In this document: positions 39,447-49,110 of the stretch, one piece after another
How positions within the stretch are numbered: position 1 is the first letter of the stretch
Layout: the number at the start of each line of letters is the position of its first letter
Assembly: GCF_002001105.1 (NCBI RefSeq)
Contig: NZ_MUNP01000039.1
Span: 1-61,700 of the forward strand
Reading direction: 5' to 3'
From: Rhodanobacter sp. C06
Lineage (GTDB): Bacteria; Pseudomonadota; Gammaproteobacteria; Xanthomonadales; Rhodanobacteraceae
DNA length: 61,700 nt
Notes under the pieces: model-generated
Seen by the model: the letters and a program-made list of their open reading frames with translations, nothing else
Told to the model about the DNA's origin: nothing
Database searches by the model: none
Program-made: the position numbers and the translations under genes

Positions 39447-40183
39447 AACCAGATCCGCAAGAGTCGGGTGCAAACCGGGCAATTCGATTTGCATCACGGC
39501 AAACACCGGTGTCGCCATAAGGCGAACGGCCGGGGCCGCGGGTCGCACGCCATCACGGTGCATGAAGCACTCGCATCGATGCCACGCCCGATCAGATGTC
39601 GGGAACCCGTTGCGAGCATTTGGTGGAAGCCACCCGTGTAAGCAATGGACTACATGTCGTCAGCACGAACGGACATCTGTTTCAGTGCGCTCACCGACAT
39701 GCCTCAATCCGGGCCTGACCTAACATAGACATCGCGCAGTTTTGCGATGCGTTAGACGAAATCCAGGCGTATCGCATGACAGCATTCGCAACCGTGGCAT
39801 GCGCTGCATGCTGCACAGGGGATGCACCGGTCAGTCGATCTCGGAGCGTACTCACGCGCCGATCTCCGATCGCGCCGGGCTTTCACCCGCGGAATGGGCA
39901 CCGGATTTCTCCGGATGGAATACACGAATGGATATCGAAGCGATGGAACAACCAGACACCCGCCCGAATCGCCACCAAGGCGGCGCCCGTCCGCATTCCG
40001 CGGCAGAGATTCCTCAGCTGCGCTCCCGTCATCTCGATATGGCAATCCCCTTATTCAATCAATGCCGGTGCGCCTCAGACGCCGCGAATAAAGGCGGCAT
40101 TTTGTAATGCCATCGCATCCCGGGTACTGCAAATGGAAGTCCCGGCAAGGCAAACACACTCAACCCCAACCAGCGGACCAGAC
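39447..40183. other. 737-base leader region upstream of the virB operon
   Basis: No gene could be supported. A frame open from 39776 runs into virB7 but lacks family resemblance before the lipobox region, so I treat it as leader. The base composition is visibly less GC-rich than the dcw region. The stretch probably carries the promoter and regulatory sites of the 19-gene operon; candidate -10 hexamers such as TAACAT near 39721 have no good -35. A small hairpin occurs near its end (40081-40098). It may also be the left junction of the island. Confidence 0.6.
40081..40103 (+). promoter_or_regulatory. Terminator-like hairpin in the virB leader
   Basis: GCCGC (40081-40085) and GCGGC (40094-40098) flank an eight-base loop and are followed by ATTTT. 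The stem is short; it could be a weak attenuator ahead of virB7 or chance. Confidence 0.3.
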
Positions 40184-40663
40184 GTGGACAAGGATCTTCT
40201 GAAGTTGACCCGCACAGGCGCCACGCTGCTCGTCATCGCGGCGCTAGCCGGATGCGGCACACCCCCGGCCAGGAACTTCGCGGGCCCGTGGAAACCCGTC
40301 AATCATTTCCAGAGCACGCCTACCGAGATACCGCTGAATCCGGCCTACGTGTTCTACGCATCGCCGATGGACGAAACGCTCAAGACGATGCTCGCACGCT
40401 GGGCCAGGGACTCGGGCAGAGAACTGTCTTACCAGCTCGGCTTCGATGTCACGCTCTATCAGCCGGTCTCGGGCATCCGCACGACGGATATCGACGACGC
40501 CGTCGCGCGACTCAACTCCATCTTTGCGATGCAGGGGGTTTCCGTGTCGGCCGATGCGCGGCGCATCGAAGTCCGATCGCCCGCCGCCGGCAATTCGGAC
40601 GCCACGGCCGAAAACGTCACTCGCGCAGCAACGCCACCCGCCACGGCCGCCGGCGCCAAGTGA
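40184..40663 (+). CDS. virB7: T4SS outer-membrane lipoprotein VirB7, with N0 domain
   Basis: A 159-residue lipoprotein of the T4SS outer-membrane core. The signal peptide ends in the lipobox LAGC, giving lipidated Cys24. A linker with GPWKPVNHF (residues 34-42) resembles the short motif by which VirB7 binds VirB9. Residues about 53-131 form an N0-type domain (PMDETLKTMLARWARDSG through ADARRIEVR). Classical VirB7 is only about 50 residues; the enlarged form with N0 is the hallmark of Xanthomonas-type killing T4SSs. I chose the GTG at 40184 because it gives a compact signal peptide; an ATG at 40134 would add 17 residues. It opens the operon. Confidence 0.85.
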   Translation: MDKDLLKLTRTGATLLVIAALAGCGTPPARNFAGPWKPVNHFQSTPTEIPLNPAYVFYASPMDETLKTMLARWARDSGRELSYQLGFDVTLYQPVSGIRTTDIDDAVARLNSIFAMQGVSVSADARRIEVRSPAAGNSDATAENVTRAATPPATAAGAK

Positions 40664-40706
40664 GTTCGCGGGCCAGCAACATCACGGAAGGAACGGATAC
40701 TCGCCG

Positions 40707-41657
40707 ATGCTGAAGAAGAATTCATCCAGCAGGAAAATTGACGAAACGATTGCACAGTCGGTCAATTTCGAACTGACGATCGCGGATCTCGCCAAGCGCA
40801 GCGAACGCCGGGCGTGGCTGGTGGCGTTCGGCGCAATCACGATGGCGCTCATCCTTGCCGGCGGCTACTTCTACATGTTGCCGCTCAAGCAGAAAATCCC
40901 CTACCTCGTCATGGCCGATGCCTATACCGGCACCAGTACCGTCGCACGCCTGACTGACGACATGACCCATCGCAGGATAAGCACCAGCGAGGCGATCAAT
41001 CGCAGCAACGTCGCGCACTTCGTGTTGGCGCGCGAATCGTACGATCTGGCCATGCTCAACCTGGGCGACTGGACCACCGTCCAAACCATGTCCTCGCCCG
41101 GGGTCCGTGCCGCATACACCCGCCTTTATTCGTCGGTCAATCCGGACAGCCTCTACAAGAAGTACGGCAAGGACACTGCCGTCCGGGTCAAGCTGCTGAG
41201 CATCGTGCTTACCGGCGGCGGACCAGGCGTGACGCCCAAGGGCGCCACCGTGCGCTTCCAACGGAGCCTCTACGACAAGCAGACGGGATCCACACGTCCG
41301 CTGGACAACAAGATCGCGACCCTGGCCTTCACCTACAAGACCAATCTCGACATGGACGACCAGAGTCGCATCCAGAACCCGCTGGGGTTCTGGGTCACGG
41401 ACTACCGCGTGGACGACGATTACTCATCGAGCCCGCCCGCCGAAAATCTGCAGACGGACACTTCCTCGGCGCCCGGCCAGGAAACTGCTCCGACGACGGC
41501 AGCCGCGCCCGATCCATCCATGGCAACGGCCGCGCCTCAAGCAGGCTCCACAGCGCCGTTGCCAACCACGGATACCCAATCGCCCGGCACCAGCCAGCCC
41601 ATGCCACCGCGTGAGCCGGCCATCGGGAATGCCACCACGGGAGCAGGCCGTCCATGA
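40707..41657 (+). CDS. virB8: T4SS inner-membrane protein VirB8
   Basis: A 316-residue bitopic assembly factor. A cytoplasmic N-terminus (with VNFELTIADLAKRSERRAW) precedes one membrane segment at about residues 38-58 (LVAFGAITMALILAGGYFYM). The periplasmic NTF2-like domain contains YDLAMLNLGDWTTVQTMSSPGV and the conserved NPLGFWVTDYRVDDDY end block. A Pro/Thr/Ala-rich tail of about 70 residues extends beyond the usual VirB8 end. GGAAGGAACGG lies upstream of the ATG. It overlaps virB9 by ATGA. Confidence 0.92.
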   Translation: MLKKNSSSRKIDETIAQSVNFELTIADLAKRSERRAWLVAFGAITMALILAGGYFYMLPLKQKIPYLVMADAYTGTSTVARLTDDMTHRRISTSEAINRSNVAHFVLARESYDLAMLNLGDWTTVQTMSSPGVRAAYTRLYSSVNPDSLYKKYGKDTAVRVKLLSIVLTGGGPGVTPKGATVRFQRSLYDKQTGSTRPLDNKIATLAFTYKTNLDMDDQSRIQNPLGFWVTDYRVDDDYSSSPPAENLQTDTSSAPGQETAPTTAAAPDPSMATAAPQAGSTAPLPTTDTQSPGTSQPMPPREPAIGNATTGAGRP

Positions 41658-42421
41658 ACCGATCCAGCCTGCCTGGCTTGGCTGTCGCGGTGTGCGCGGC
41701 TTTCGCCGGCACACCGTCCCTGGCGAGCGCACAGGTCGTGCAGCAGTACGAATACCAGCCCAATCGCATCTACCCGGTGCGCACGGGCCTCGGCATCACC
41801 ACGCAGATCGAGCTGAGTCCACAGGAGAAGATCCTCGACTACAGCACCGGCTTCAGTTCCGGCTGGGAGCTCACCCGACGCGACAACGTCTTCTACCTCA
41901 AACCGAAGAACGTCGACGTGGACACCAACATGATGATCCGCACGGCGACGCACTCCTACATCTTCGAGCTGAAGGTGGTCGCTACCGACTGGAAGACGCT
42001 TGAGCAGGCTCGGCGGGACGGCGTGGAATACAAGATTACCTTCAGCTATCCGGCCGATGTCAGCTTCGCCAGGGAAATGAAGAAGGACGCCAAGGCCTCG
42101 GCGCTGAACACCCGCCTGGTCCCGGGACGCAGCTACAACTTCGACTACGACTACGCCACGCGCAGCAAGGCCGCGCCCTGGCTGGTGCCCGTCAACGTTT
42201 ACGACGACGGCCGCTTCACCTACATCCGGATGAGCGACCTGAAGCAGTTCCCGACCGGCGACTTCCCCGCGGTGTTCATGCGCGAACAGGAAAAGGGCGA
42301 GGACTCGCTGGTGAACACGACCGTCGAGGGCAACACGATCATCGTTCACGGCACGTATCCCTACCTGGTCATCCGCCACGGCAACGATGTCGTGGGCCTG
42401 CGAAGGAACACTACGAAGTGA
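41654..42421 (+). CDS. virB9: T4SS outer-membrane core protein VirB9
   Basis: A 255-residue periplasmic protein that forms the outer-membrane core complex with VirB7 and VirB10. A signal peptide ends near residue 26 (ASA). The mature N-terminus has QYEYQPNRIYPVRTGLGITTQIELSP, the typical CagX/VirB9 opening. The C-terminal domain with NFDYDYATRSKAAPWLVPVNVYDDGRFTYIRMSD binds VirB7 in other systems. Both ends overlap neighbouring genes (ATGA at the start, GTGA at the end). Confidence 0.94.
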   Translation: MNRSSLPGLAVAVCAAFAGTPSLASAQVVQQYEYQPNRIYPVRTGLGITTQIELSPQEKILDYSTGFSSGWELTRRDNVFYLKPKNVDVDTNMMIRTATHSYIFELKVVATDWKTLEQARRDGVEYKITFSYPADVSFAREMKKDAKASALNTRLVPGRSYNFDYDYATRSKAAPWLVPVNVYDDGRFTYIRMSDLKQFPTGDFPAVFMREQEKGEDSLVNTTVEGNTIIVHGTYPYLVIRHGNDVVGLRRNTTK

Positions 42422-43620
42422 ACTCGAACATTCCGAACCAGCCCGGCGACGGCACCGCGTCCCAACCGGCCTCGTCGCACGAGATGCCGGGCCACCAGGC
42501 CGACCCGCTGGCAAGCAACCCCTATTCCGCCCGCTACCAGCAGGCTGCCGCACCGGACCTGGACGCTGGCGCGCCCCAGCTGAAGTCGCATGATCTCCGC
42601 CGCATGAACCAGCGCGCGCTGTTGCTGCTGGGTGCGGTCGTGCTGCTCCTGCTGTTCGTCGCGTACTGGATGATCACCGGCACCAGCAGCCGCAGCGAAC
42701 CACCCAAGCTGCGCGAGGAAAAGGTCACGGTGGCGGAGCCACCGAAGTCGCTGGCCTTGCCGCCGTTGCCGGCGCCGACGCCCGTACCGCGGCAGCCCGA
42801 CCCCATCCCGCTCGTGCAGCAGGCGGCCGCGTCGCTGCCGACGCAACAGGTTTCCCCACCGGTCCCGCAGCCGTCGAGTCTGGTGCAGCGTCGCATCGCC
42901 GGCGCGGAGGATGCCGGCGCCGGCGGCCAGGCCACCGATCAGCCGACCGCCGCGGCGATACCGGTTGCGGCGGGTCTCGGGCAGCCGGGCAGCCTGAAGG
43001 ACTCGACCGTCACCAGCGCCCAGCCGCTGCGCCATCCCGACACCTTGATGCAGCGGGGCACCTACATCCGCTGCGTGCTGGAGACACGCATCATCTCGGA
43101 CATCCCGGGCTACACCTCCTGCCTGGTCACCGAGCCGGTCTACTCATTCAACGGCCAGCGCCTGCTGCTGCCCAAGGGTTCGAAGGTGCTCGGCACCTAC
43201 GACCGCGGGCCGCTGGGCGATCGCATGGCGGTGATCTGGGACCGCATCATCACGCCCAACGGCATCGACGTGAACATGGCAAGCCCCGGCATCGACAACC
43301 TTGGCGGCGCCGGCATTCCCGGCTATTACGACGCCCACTGGGGCCAGCGCATCAGCTCGGCCCTGCTGATCAGCATGCTCAGCGACGCCTTCAAGTACGA
43401 AGCGGCCGAACATGGACCGAAGACCACCACCATCGGCTACGGCGTGGCGACTCAACAGCCGTTCGAGAGCAATACCGCGCAGACCGTGCAGAACCTCGCC
43501 AACCAAGCGGTGCAGGCCGCAGCCAACCGCGCGCCTACCGTGACCATCAACCAGGGCTCGATCGTGTACGTCTACGTCGCCAAGGACGTGGATTTCAGCG
43601 GCGTCGTGGCCCGCTTCTGA
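42418..43620 (+). CDS. virB10: T4SS core protein VirB10
   Basis: A 400-residue protein that spans the envelope from the inner to the outer membrane. It has a cytoplasmic N-terminus, a membrane segment at residues 66-87, and a proline-rich periplasmic stretch (residues about 92-160). The C-terminal TrbI/VirB10 beta-barrel domain starts near LMQRGTYIRCVLETRI, with VTEPVYSFNGQRLLLPKGSKVLG and WDRIITPNGIDVNMASPG. The start codon is GTG at 42418 overlapping the virB9 stop, which places the membrane segment correctly. Confidence 0.94.
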   Translation: MNSNIPNQPGDGTASQPASSHEMPGHQADPLASNPYSARYQQAAAPDLDAGAPQLKSHDLRRMNQRALLLLGAVVLLLLFVAYWMITGTSSRSEPPKLREEKVTVAEPPKSLALPPLPAPTPVPRQPDPIPLVQQAAASLPTQQVSPPVPQPSSLVQRRIAGAEDAGAGGQATDQPTAAAIPVAAGLGQPGSLKDSTVTSAQPLRHPDTLMQRGTYIRCVLETRIISDIPGYTSCLVTEPVYSFNGQRLLLPKGSKVLGTYDRGPLGDRMAVIWDRIITPNGIDVNMASPGIDNLGGAGIPGYYDAHWGQRISSALLISMLSDAFKYEAAEHGPKTTTIGYGVATQQPFESNTAQTVQNLANQAVQAAANRAPTVTINQGSIVYVYVAKDVDFSGVVARF

Positions 43621-43640
43621 ACCGGCTCGCCTCAAGAACC

Positions 43641-44672
43641 ATGGAAGAACTCGCCGCACAGATCTCTCACGAATTCCTCGACTACCAGTACGACGTGCTG
43701 GGAGTACGGGAGTTCATGGCGTCGGCGGAGGTCACCGAGATCTGCATCAACCGCCCGGGTGAGCTGTACCTGGAAAGCTGCGGCGCATGGCGACGCGTCG
43801 AGGTTCCCGCGCTGACCTTCGAACGAGCCCGGCAGTTCTGCACCGCAGTCGTCAACGAGAGCAACACCGGCCAACGCATCACCGACACCGACCCCGTCGT
43901 GTCGCTGACTTTCCCCACCGGCGAGCGTGCGCAGTTCGTGATACCGCCGGCCTGCGAGGCCGGCAACGTCTCCATCACCATCCGCCTGCCCTCGAAGCAG
44001 GCGAAGACGCTAGCCCAGTACCAGCAGGACGGCTTCTTCGACGAGATCGTGGAGGTCGGGCAAGGCATCGGCGATACCGATCGCGAGCTGCTGGAGCTGC
44101 GGGCGGGACGCCATTACGCGGACTTCTTCCGCAAGGCGGTCCTGAACAAGAAGAACATCGTGGTTTCCGGCGCCACCGGCAGCGGCAAGACCACCTTCAT
44201 GAGGTCGCTGGTGCACCACATCCCCGACAACGAGCGCCTGGTGACGATCGAGGATGCGCGCGAACTGTTCATCGCGCAGCCGAACGTCGTGCATCTGCTC
44301 TATTCGAAAGGTGGCCAGAGCACCAGCAACGTCACCGCCAAGAGCTGCATGGAAGCCTGCCTGCGCATGAAGCCGGACCGCATCATCCTGGCCGAGTTGC
44401 GCGGCGACGAATCGTTCTACTTCATCCGCAACTGCGCCTCGGGCCATCCGGGCTCGATCACCAGCTGCCATTCCGGCAGCACGGAACAGACCTGGGACCA
44501 GCTCGCCCTGATGGTGAAGGCGTCCACCGAAGGTGCCGGGCTGGAGTTCGCCACCATCAAGCGCCTGCTCAAGATGACCATCGACATCGTCGTGCACATC
44601 AAGGCGCACGCGGGGCGCCGTTGCATCACCGGCATCGATTTCGATCCGGGCCGCAGCTTTTCGCAAGCCTGA
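43641..44672 (+). CDS. virB11: T4SS traffic ATPase VirB11
   Basis: A 343-residue hexameric ATPase at the cytoplasmic base of the machine. Walker A is GATGSGKT at residues 177-184. The Asp box follows (ERLVTIEDARELFI), Walker B is in DRIILAELRGDE, and the His box is in GHPGSITSCHSGS. All mark a functional VirB11/PilT-type secretion ATPase. It lies 20 bases after virB10. Confidence 0.95.
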   Translation: MEELAAQISHEFLDYQYDVLGVREFMASAEVTEICINRPGELYLESCGAWRRVEVPALTFERARQFCTAVVNESNTGQRITDTDPVVSLTFPTGERAQFVIPPACEAGNVSITIRLPSKQAKTLAQYQQDGFFDEIVEVGQGIGDTDRELLELRAGRHYADFFRKAVLNKKNIVVSGATGSGKTTFMRSLVHHIPDNERLVTIEDARELFIAQPNVVHLLYSKGGQSTSNVTAKSCMEACLRMKPDRIILAELRGDESFYFIRNCASGHPGSITSCHSGSTEQTWDQLALMVKASTEGAGLEFATIKRLLKMTIDIVVHIKAHAGRRCITGIDFDPGRSFSQA

Positions 44673-44714
44673 CCCCCGCCACGCCAGGCTCGCACGGATA
44701 CAGGAGGCCGCAAC

Positions 44715-45635
44715 ATGCTCGCCGCAATCGGATTGATGGCTTGCCCCAACCTCGCCGTACCGGTCGAGGTCATGCGCCACGTCGTCGAGGTCGAATCGGG
44801 CGCCAACCCGTACGCGATCGGCGTGGTCGGCGGCCAGCTGGCGCGCCAGCCGAAGAACCTGGCCGAGGCGCTGGCCACCGTGCACATGCTCGACGCCAAG
44901 GGCTACAACTACTCGCTGGGCGTGGCGCAAGTGAACCGCGCCAACCTCGGCAAGTACGGCCTGGACTCCTACGAGAAGGCCTTCGAACCCTGCCCCAACC
45001 TGGCCGCCGGCGCGCAGATACTCGCCGCCTGCCATGCCAGTTCCGGCGGCGACTGGGGCAAGGCCTTCAGCTGCTACTACTCGGGCAACTTCACCACCGG
45101 CTACCGCGATGGCTACGTGCAGAAGGTGTTCGACTCCATCAATCGCGCCGCGGGCATGGCTGCCAATGCCGACACGTCCCAAGCCATCCCGCTCAGGTCC
45201 GCATCACAGGTCGCGCCCGGTAGCGCTCGGAAAGCGGAAGCCCTGACAGCGGACAGCCCTGGCTACCGCGTGGCGATCCACAGCGTCGCGTTCTACACGA
45301 CGACGACGGCCGCGGCTCCCGCAAATGGCGCCGCATCGAGTCACGCTCCAGCGTCCCGCGACTCCGTGGTGCAGGCTCCGCCCAACTCCGCTCCGACGTC
45401 CCCGGCATCGATCAAGCCAGCGGTGCCAGTGTCCGAACATGCCAGCGGCGCACCAAACGCCGGCGCTGCGTCATCGGTTTTCGTGCCGCAGGTGACCGGA
45501 CCGAACGATCCACCGCCCCAGTCGACGTCGGTTGGTGATACCGCATCGACACAGGTGGCATCCGCATCGCCCGAGAAGTTCGGCAGCCCAGTCATTCCCG
45601 GCCAGGAACATCACGATGCCGCATTCGTGTTCTGA
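44715..45635 (+). CDS. virB1: T4SS lytic transglycosylase VirB1
   Basis: A 306-residue peptidoglycan hydrolase that opens the wall for machine assembly. The SLT-type domain occupies about residues 10-145: VEVMRHVVEVESGANPYAIG supplies the catalytic Glu, and NYSLGVAQVNRANLGKYGL corresponds to the G-x-x-Q-x-N motif. The remaining 150 residues are a low-complexity Ala/Ser/Pro/Thr tail with no recognisable domain, comparable in position to the processed VirB1* part in Agrobacterium. The N-terminus is not a strong signal peptide. Confidence 0.88.
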   Translation: MLAAIGLMACPNLAVPVEVMRHVVEVESGANPYAIGVVGGQLARQPKNLAEALATVHMLDAKGYNYSLGVAQVNRANLGKYGLDSYEKAFEPCPNLAAGAQILAACHASSGGDWGKAFSCYYSGNFTTGYRDGYVQKVFDSINRAAGMAANADTSQAIPLRSASQVAPGSARKAEALTADSPGYRVAIHSVAFYTTTTAAAPANGAASSHAPASRDSVVQAPPNSAPTSPASIKPAVPVSEHASGAPNAGAASSVFVPQVTGPNDPPPQSTSVGDTASTQVASASPEKFGSPVIPGQEHHDAAFVF

Positions 45636-45838
45636 AACCGTGGCGCAGTCCGCTGCGCGCACGACCCACTCCGGTTCACGGACTCGCCAGTCCGCGCCAG
45701 TGGCCGCATGGCCGCAAACCCGCCCCGAAGCGCTCGATGCATCCCGCGGTGAATCCGCCTGTACACCACCCAGCCTCCCCTGAAGCGGCCCACGCCCGGC
45801 AACCGCGACGTACTCCACCAACCTCAAGGAAACTCGAC

Positions 45839-46246
45839 ATGGCACCGAACCAGATCGTCACCGAAAGCCTGCTCCGCTCCAGCCGCGCGCGCCTGGGCAT
45901 GTTCCTGTACCTGGCGGTGCTCATCGCCCTGGTCATGCCGAGCCTTGCCTTCGGCCAGGACGCCACGGACACCATCAACACCACGTGCAAGTTCGCCACC
46001 AACATCAACATGATCCTCAACGCCATCTCCGTCGTGGTCGTGACCATCGCGGTGGTCTTCTCCGGCTACCAGATCGCCTTCGCGCACAAGCGCATCGGTG
46101 ACGTGGCTCCCGTCCTGATCGGTGCCGTGCTGATCGGTGCGGCAGGCCAGATCGCGAAGATGTTCCTGGCAGGCAGTACCACGGCCGCCGGCGCCACCCA
46201 GTGCACGGCGAGCTTGGTCTCGCACGCACTGAACCACTATGCATAA
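45839..46246 (+). CDS. virB2: T4SS major pilin VirB2
   Basis: A 135-residue pilin precursor. A long signal sequence ends near residue 39 (AFG, before QDATDTINTTC). Two hydrophobic helices follow (NAISVVVVTIAVVFSGYQIAF and VAPVLIGAVLIGAAGQIAKMF), the layout of TrbC/VirB2 pilins. AAGGA lies eight bases before the ATG. A 203-base gap separates it from virB1; this gap holds a small GCGCAG/CTGCGC hairpin (45643-45658) and no gene. The stop overlaps virB3 by eight bases. Confidence 0.88.
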   Translation: MAPNQIVTESLLRSSRARLGMFLYLAVLIALVMPSLAFGQDATDTINTTCKFATNINMILNAISVVVVTIAVVFSGYQIAFAHKRIGDVAPVLIGAVLIGAAGQIAKMFLAGSTTAAGATQCTASLVSHALNHYA

Positions 46247-46547
46247 GAACGCGCTGTTCCGCGGCTGCACCCGCCCACCCATGTTTATGGGCGTGCCCTA
46301 TGTGCCGTTCTTCATGGGGGCGGGCGCGTGCCTGCTGTTGTCGATGTACTTCAACCTGTTCTTCCTGCTGCTGATCCCGCCGGTGATCTTCGTGATGCGC
46401 CAGATGGCGCGCCGCGACGAGATGATCTTCCGGCTGCTGGGCCTGCGACTGCAGTTCCGGACCCGGGTTCGAAACCTGCGCGAACACGACGGGATGTGGG
46501 TGTTCACGGCCAACAGCTACCGCGGACAGTCGAGAGACAAGAAGTAA
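46239..46547 (+). CDS. virB3: T4SS inner-membrane protein VirB3
   Basis: A 102-residue protein with the VirB3 pattern: N-terminal NALFRGCTRPPMFMGVPYVPF, then two closely spaced hydrophobic segments (about residues 20-60) and a basic C-terminal tail. VirB3 works with the ATPase VirB4 and often fuses to it; here it is separate and directly upstream. Confidence 0.92.
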   Translation: MHKNALFRGCTRPPMFMGVPYVPFFMGAGACLLLSMYFNLFFLLLIPPVIFVMRQMARRDEMIFRLLGLRLQFRTRVRNLREHDGMWVFTANSYRGQSRDKK

Positions 46548-46594
46548 GCCACCAGGTGCCCCGGTTCGCCGGGGTGCCGCCACGGAATCGGACC

Positions 46595-49078
46595 ATGCCC
46601 AAGCCCAGCTTCATTCCCGACACCGCGATCAGCGAATTCGTCCCGCTGTCCACCCATGTGTCGCCAACCGTGCTCAAGACCACGGGCGGCGATTTCCTGA
46701 TGGTGTGGCGCCTGGGCGGGCTGCCGTTCGTGGGGCGCGAGGAGTGGGACATCGAGCACCGCCACAACACGTTCAACCGCATGCTGCAAACCCTGCGCGC
46801 CCCGGATTTCGTCAACGTGGCGTTCTGGGTGCACGACGTGCGCCGCCGTCGCCGTCTCAAGGACCACAGCCGCTACACGCAGGCATTCAACCAGACGATG
46901 TCGGACACCTATTACGACGCGCTGTCCGCACAGAAGCTGATGCAGAACGAGCTCTACCTCACCCTGATCTACCGCCCCATCGTCAACGGCAAGCGCTTCG
47001 TCGAGAAATCCAGCGACCTGGGCCGACTGGAATCTGAGCAGCTGCAGGCCGTCAGCACGGTGCTGGAATTGGCAGGCAACGTCGAGGCGGTGCTGAAGGA
47101 CTACGCACCGTATCGTCTCGGCATGTACGAAGCCGCCAATGGCGTGGTGTTCTCCGAACCACTGGAGTTCTACGGCTACCTGCTCAACCGCATCGACGAA
47201 CCGGTGCCTGTGCTGCCCGCACCGGTATGCAACTACCTGCCAGTGAGCAAGCACCGCTTCTCGGCCAAGACCGGCGACTTCGTCGTCACCACGCCCGACG
47301 GCGTCAACCAGTTCGGTGCCATCCTCAACATCAAGGAATACACCGACGGCACCTACCCGGGCATCCTCAACGGGCTGAAGTACCTCGACTTCGAATACGT
47401 TATCACCCATTCCTTCAGCCCCATGGGCCGTCACGACGCGCTCAAAGCGCTGGACCGCACCAAAGGCATGATGATTTCCTCCGGCGACAAGGCCTTCAGC
47501 CAGATCGCCGAGATGGATCATGCCATGGACCAGCTCGCCTCCGGCAACTTCGTGCTGGGCGAATACCACTTCACCATTGCGGTGTACGCACCGAACCAGG
47601 AGACGCTCTCGCAGCAGATCGCGACCACCCGCGCCGAGCTGTCCAACGCCGGCTTCGTCTCGGTGAAGGAGGACCTCGCCGTCACGGCATCGTTCTATTC
47701 GCAGCTGCCCGGCAACTGGAAATACCGCACGCGGCTGGCCAACGTCAGCTCGCTGAACTTCCTTGGCCTCTCGCCGCTGCACAACTTCGCCACCGGCAAG
47801 AAAGAGAACAACCCCTGGGGCGATTACGTCACCACGCTGCAGACCACGAACGGCCAGCCCTACTACTTCAACTTCCACGCCACCCACCCGGCGGAGAACT
47901 CGCTGGGCGAGAAGGCCATCGCCAACACCATGGTCATCGGCAAGTCCGGCACCGGCAAGACCGCACTGATCAACTTCCTGCTCAGCCAGGTGCAGAAGTA
48001 CACGCCGACGCCGACCATCTTCTTCTTCGACAAGGATCGCGGCGCCGAGATCTTCGTGCGCGCTTGCGGCGGCAACTACCTGGCACTGGAGAACGGCCAG
48101 CCTACCGGCTTCAACCCGTTCCACTGCGAACGTACCGAAGCCAACGTGCAGTTCCTCGCCGAACTCGTCAAGGTGCTGGCCGGCAAGAGCGTCTATAGCT
48201 CGCGCGAGGAGGAAGACATCTTCCGTGCCGTCGAGAGCATGCTTGATACACCGGTGCGCCTGCGCAACATGACCAACTTCCAGAAGAGCCTGCCCAACAT
48301 GGGCGACGACGGCCTGTACGTGCGCATGCGCAAGTGGACGGCCGGCAACTCGCTGGGCTGGGTATTCGACAACCCCGTCGACACCATCGACCTGACCCGC
48401 GCCAGCATCATCGGCTTCGATTACACCGATATCATCGACAACCCCGAGGTGCGGGTGCCGGTGATCAACTACCTGCTGCACCGACTGGAGGCGCTGATCG
48501 ATGGCCGTCCGCTGATCTACGTGATGGACGAGTTTTGGAAGATCCTCGACGGCAAGGGAGGCCTCAAGGAATTCGCCAAGAACAAGCAGAAGACCATCCG
48601 CAAGCAGAACGGCCTCGGCATCTTCGCCACCCAGAGCCCGGAAGACGCGCTGGTCAGCGACATCGCCGCCGCGCTGATCGAGCAGACCGCCACCATGATC
48701 CTGCTGCCCAACCCCAACGCCAGCCGCGAAGACTACGTCGAAGGCCTCAAGCTCACCGAAGCCGAATACCAGGTGGTGGTGAGCCTGGACGAACGCTCGC
48801 GCTGCTTCCTCGTCAAGCAAGGTCACGCCAGCGCCGTCTGCCAGCTCAACCTGCGCGGCATGGACGACGCGCTCTCGGTGATCTCCGCCTCCACCGACAA
48901 CATCGAGATCATGCATCAGGTGCTGCACGAGCACGCCGCCGCCAACGGTGTTGCCGTGGACACACTTAGGCCGGAGCAGTGGCTGGAGACGTTCTATGCG
49001 AATCGGAAGGGGAGCGGCAAGCAAAAACCCGGTAAACCGTCGCAATCAGCGGTGTCGCCGCGCTCGGCCAGCATGTAG
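46595..49078 (+). CDS. virB4: T4SS ATPase VirB4
   Basis: An 827-residue AAA+-type ATPase, the largest energy-providing part of the inner-membrane complex. The N-terminal half is the CagE/VirB4 domain. Walker A GKSGTGKT lies at about residues 449-456, Walker B in LIYVMDEFWKIL, and the RKQNGLGIFATQSPEDAL segment is characteristic of VirB4. The ATG at 46595 matches the family start; the frame extends upstream across virB3 without coding sense. Confidence 0.95.
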   Translation: MPKPSFIPDTAISEFVPLSTHVSPTVLKTTGGDFLMVWRLGGLPFVGREEWDIEHRHNTFNRMLQTLRAPDFVNVAFWVHDVRRRRRLKDHSRYTQAFNQTMSDTYYDALSAQKLMQNELYLTLIYRPIVNGKRFVEKSSDLGRLESEQLQAVSTVLELAGNVEAVLKDYAPYRLGMYEAANGVVFSEPLEFYGYLLNRIDEPVPVLPAPVCNYLPVSKHRFSAKTGDFVVTTPDGVNQFGAILNIKEYTDGTYPGILNGLKYLDFEYVITHSFSPMGRHDALKALDRTKGMMISSGDKAFSQIAEMDHAMDQLASGNFVLGEYHFTIAVYAPNQETLSQQIATTRAELSNAGFVSVKEDLAVTASFYSQLPGNWKYRTRLANVSSLNFLGLSPLHNFATGKKENNPWGDYVTTLQTTNGQPYYFNFHATHPAENSLGEKAIANTMVIGKSGTGKTALINFLLSQVQKYTPTPTIFFFDKDRGAEIFVRACGGNYLALENGQPTGFNPFHCERTEANVQFLAELVKVLAGKSVYSSREEEDIFRAVESMLDTPVRLRNMTNFQKSLPNMGDDGLYVRMRKWTAGNSLGWVFDNPVDTIDLTRASIIGFDYTDIIDNPEVRVPVINYLLHRLEALIDGRPLIYVMDEFWKILDGKGGLKEFAKNKQKTIRKQNGLGIFATQSPEDALVSDIAAALIEQTATMILLPNPNASREDYVEGLKLTEAEYQVVVSLDERSRCFLVKQGHASAVCQLNLRGMDDALSVISASTDNIEIMHQVLHEHAAANGVAVDTLRPEQWLETFYANRKGSGKQKPGKPSQSAVSPRSASM

Positions 49079-49110
49079 AACCAATGAAAATCCGTATGGA
49101 GAAGTCCGCC

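Noticed and set aside
39776-40183. N-terminal extension of virB7 or a separate small gene
   Set aside because: The frame is open but lacks a ribosome site and family resemblance, and it would bury the lipoprotein signal inside the protein.
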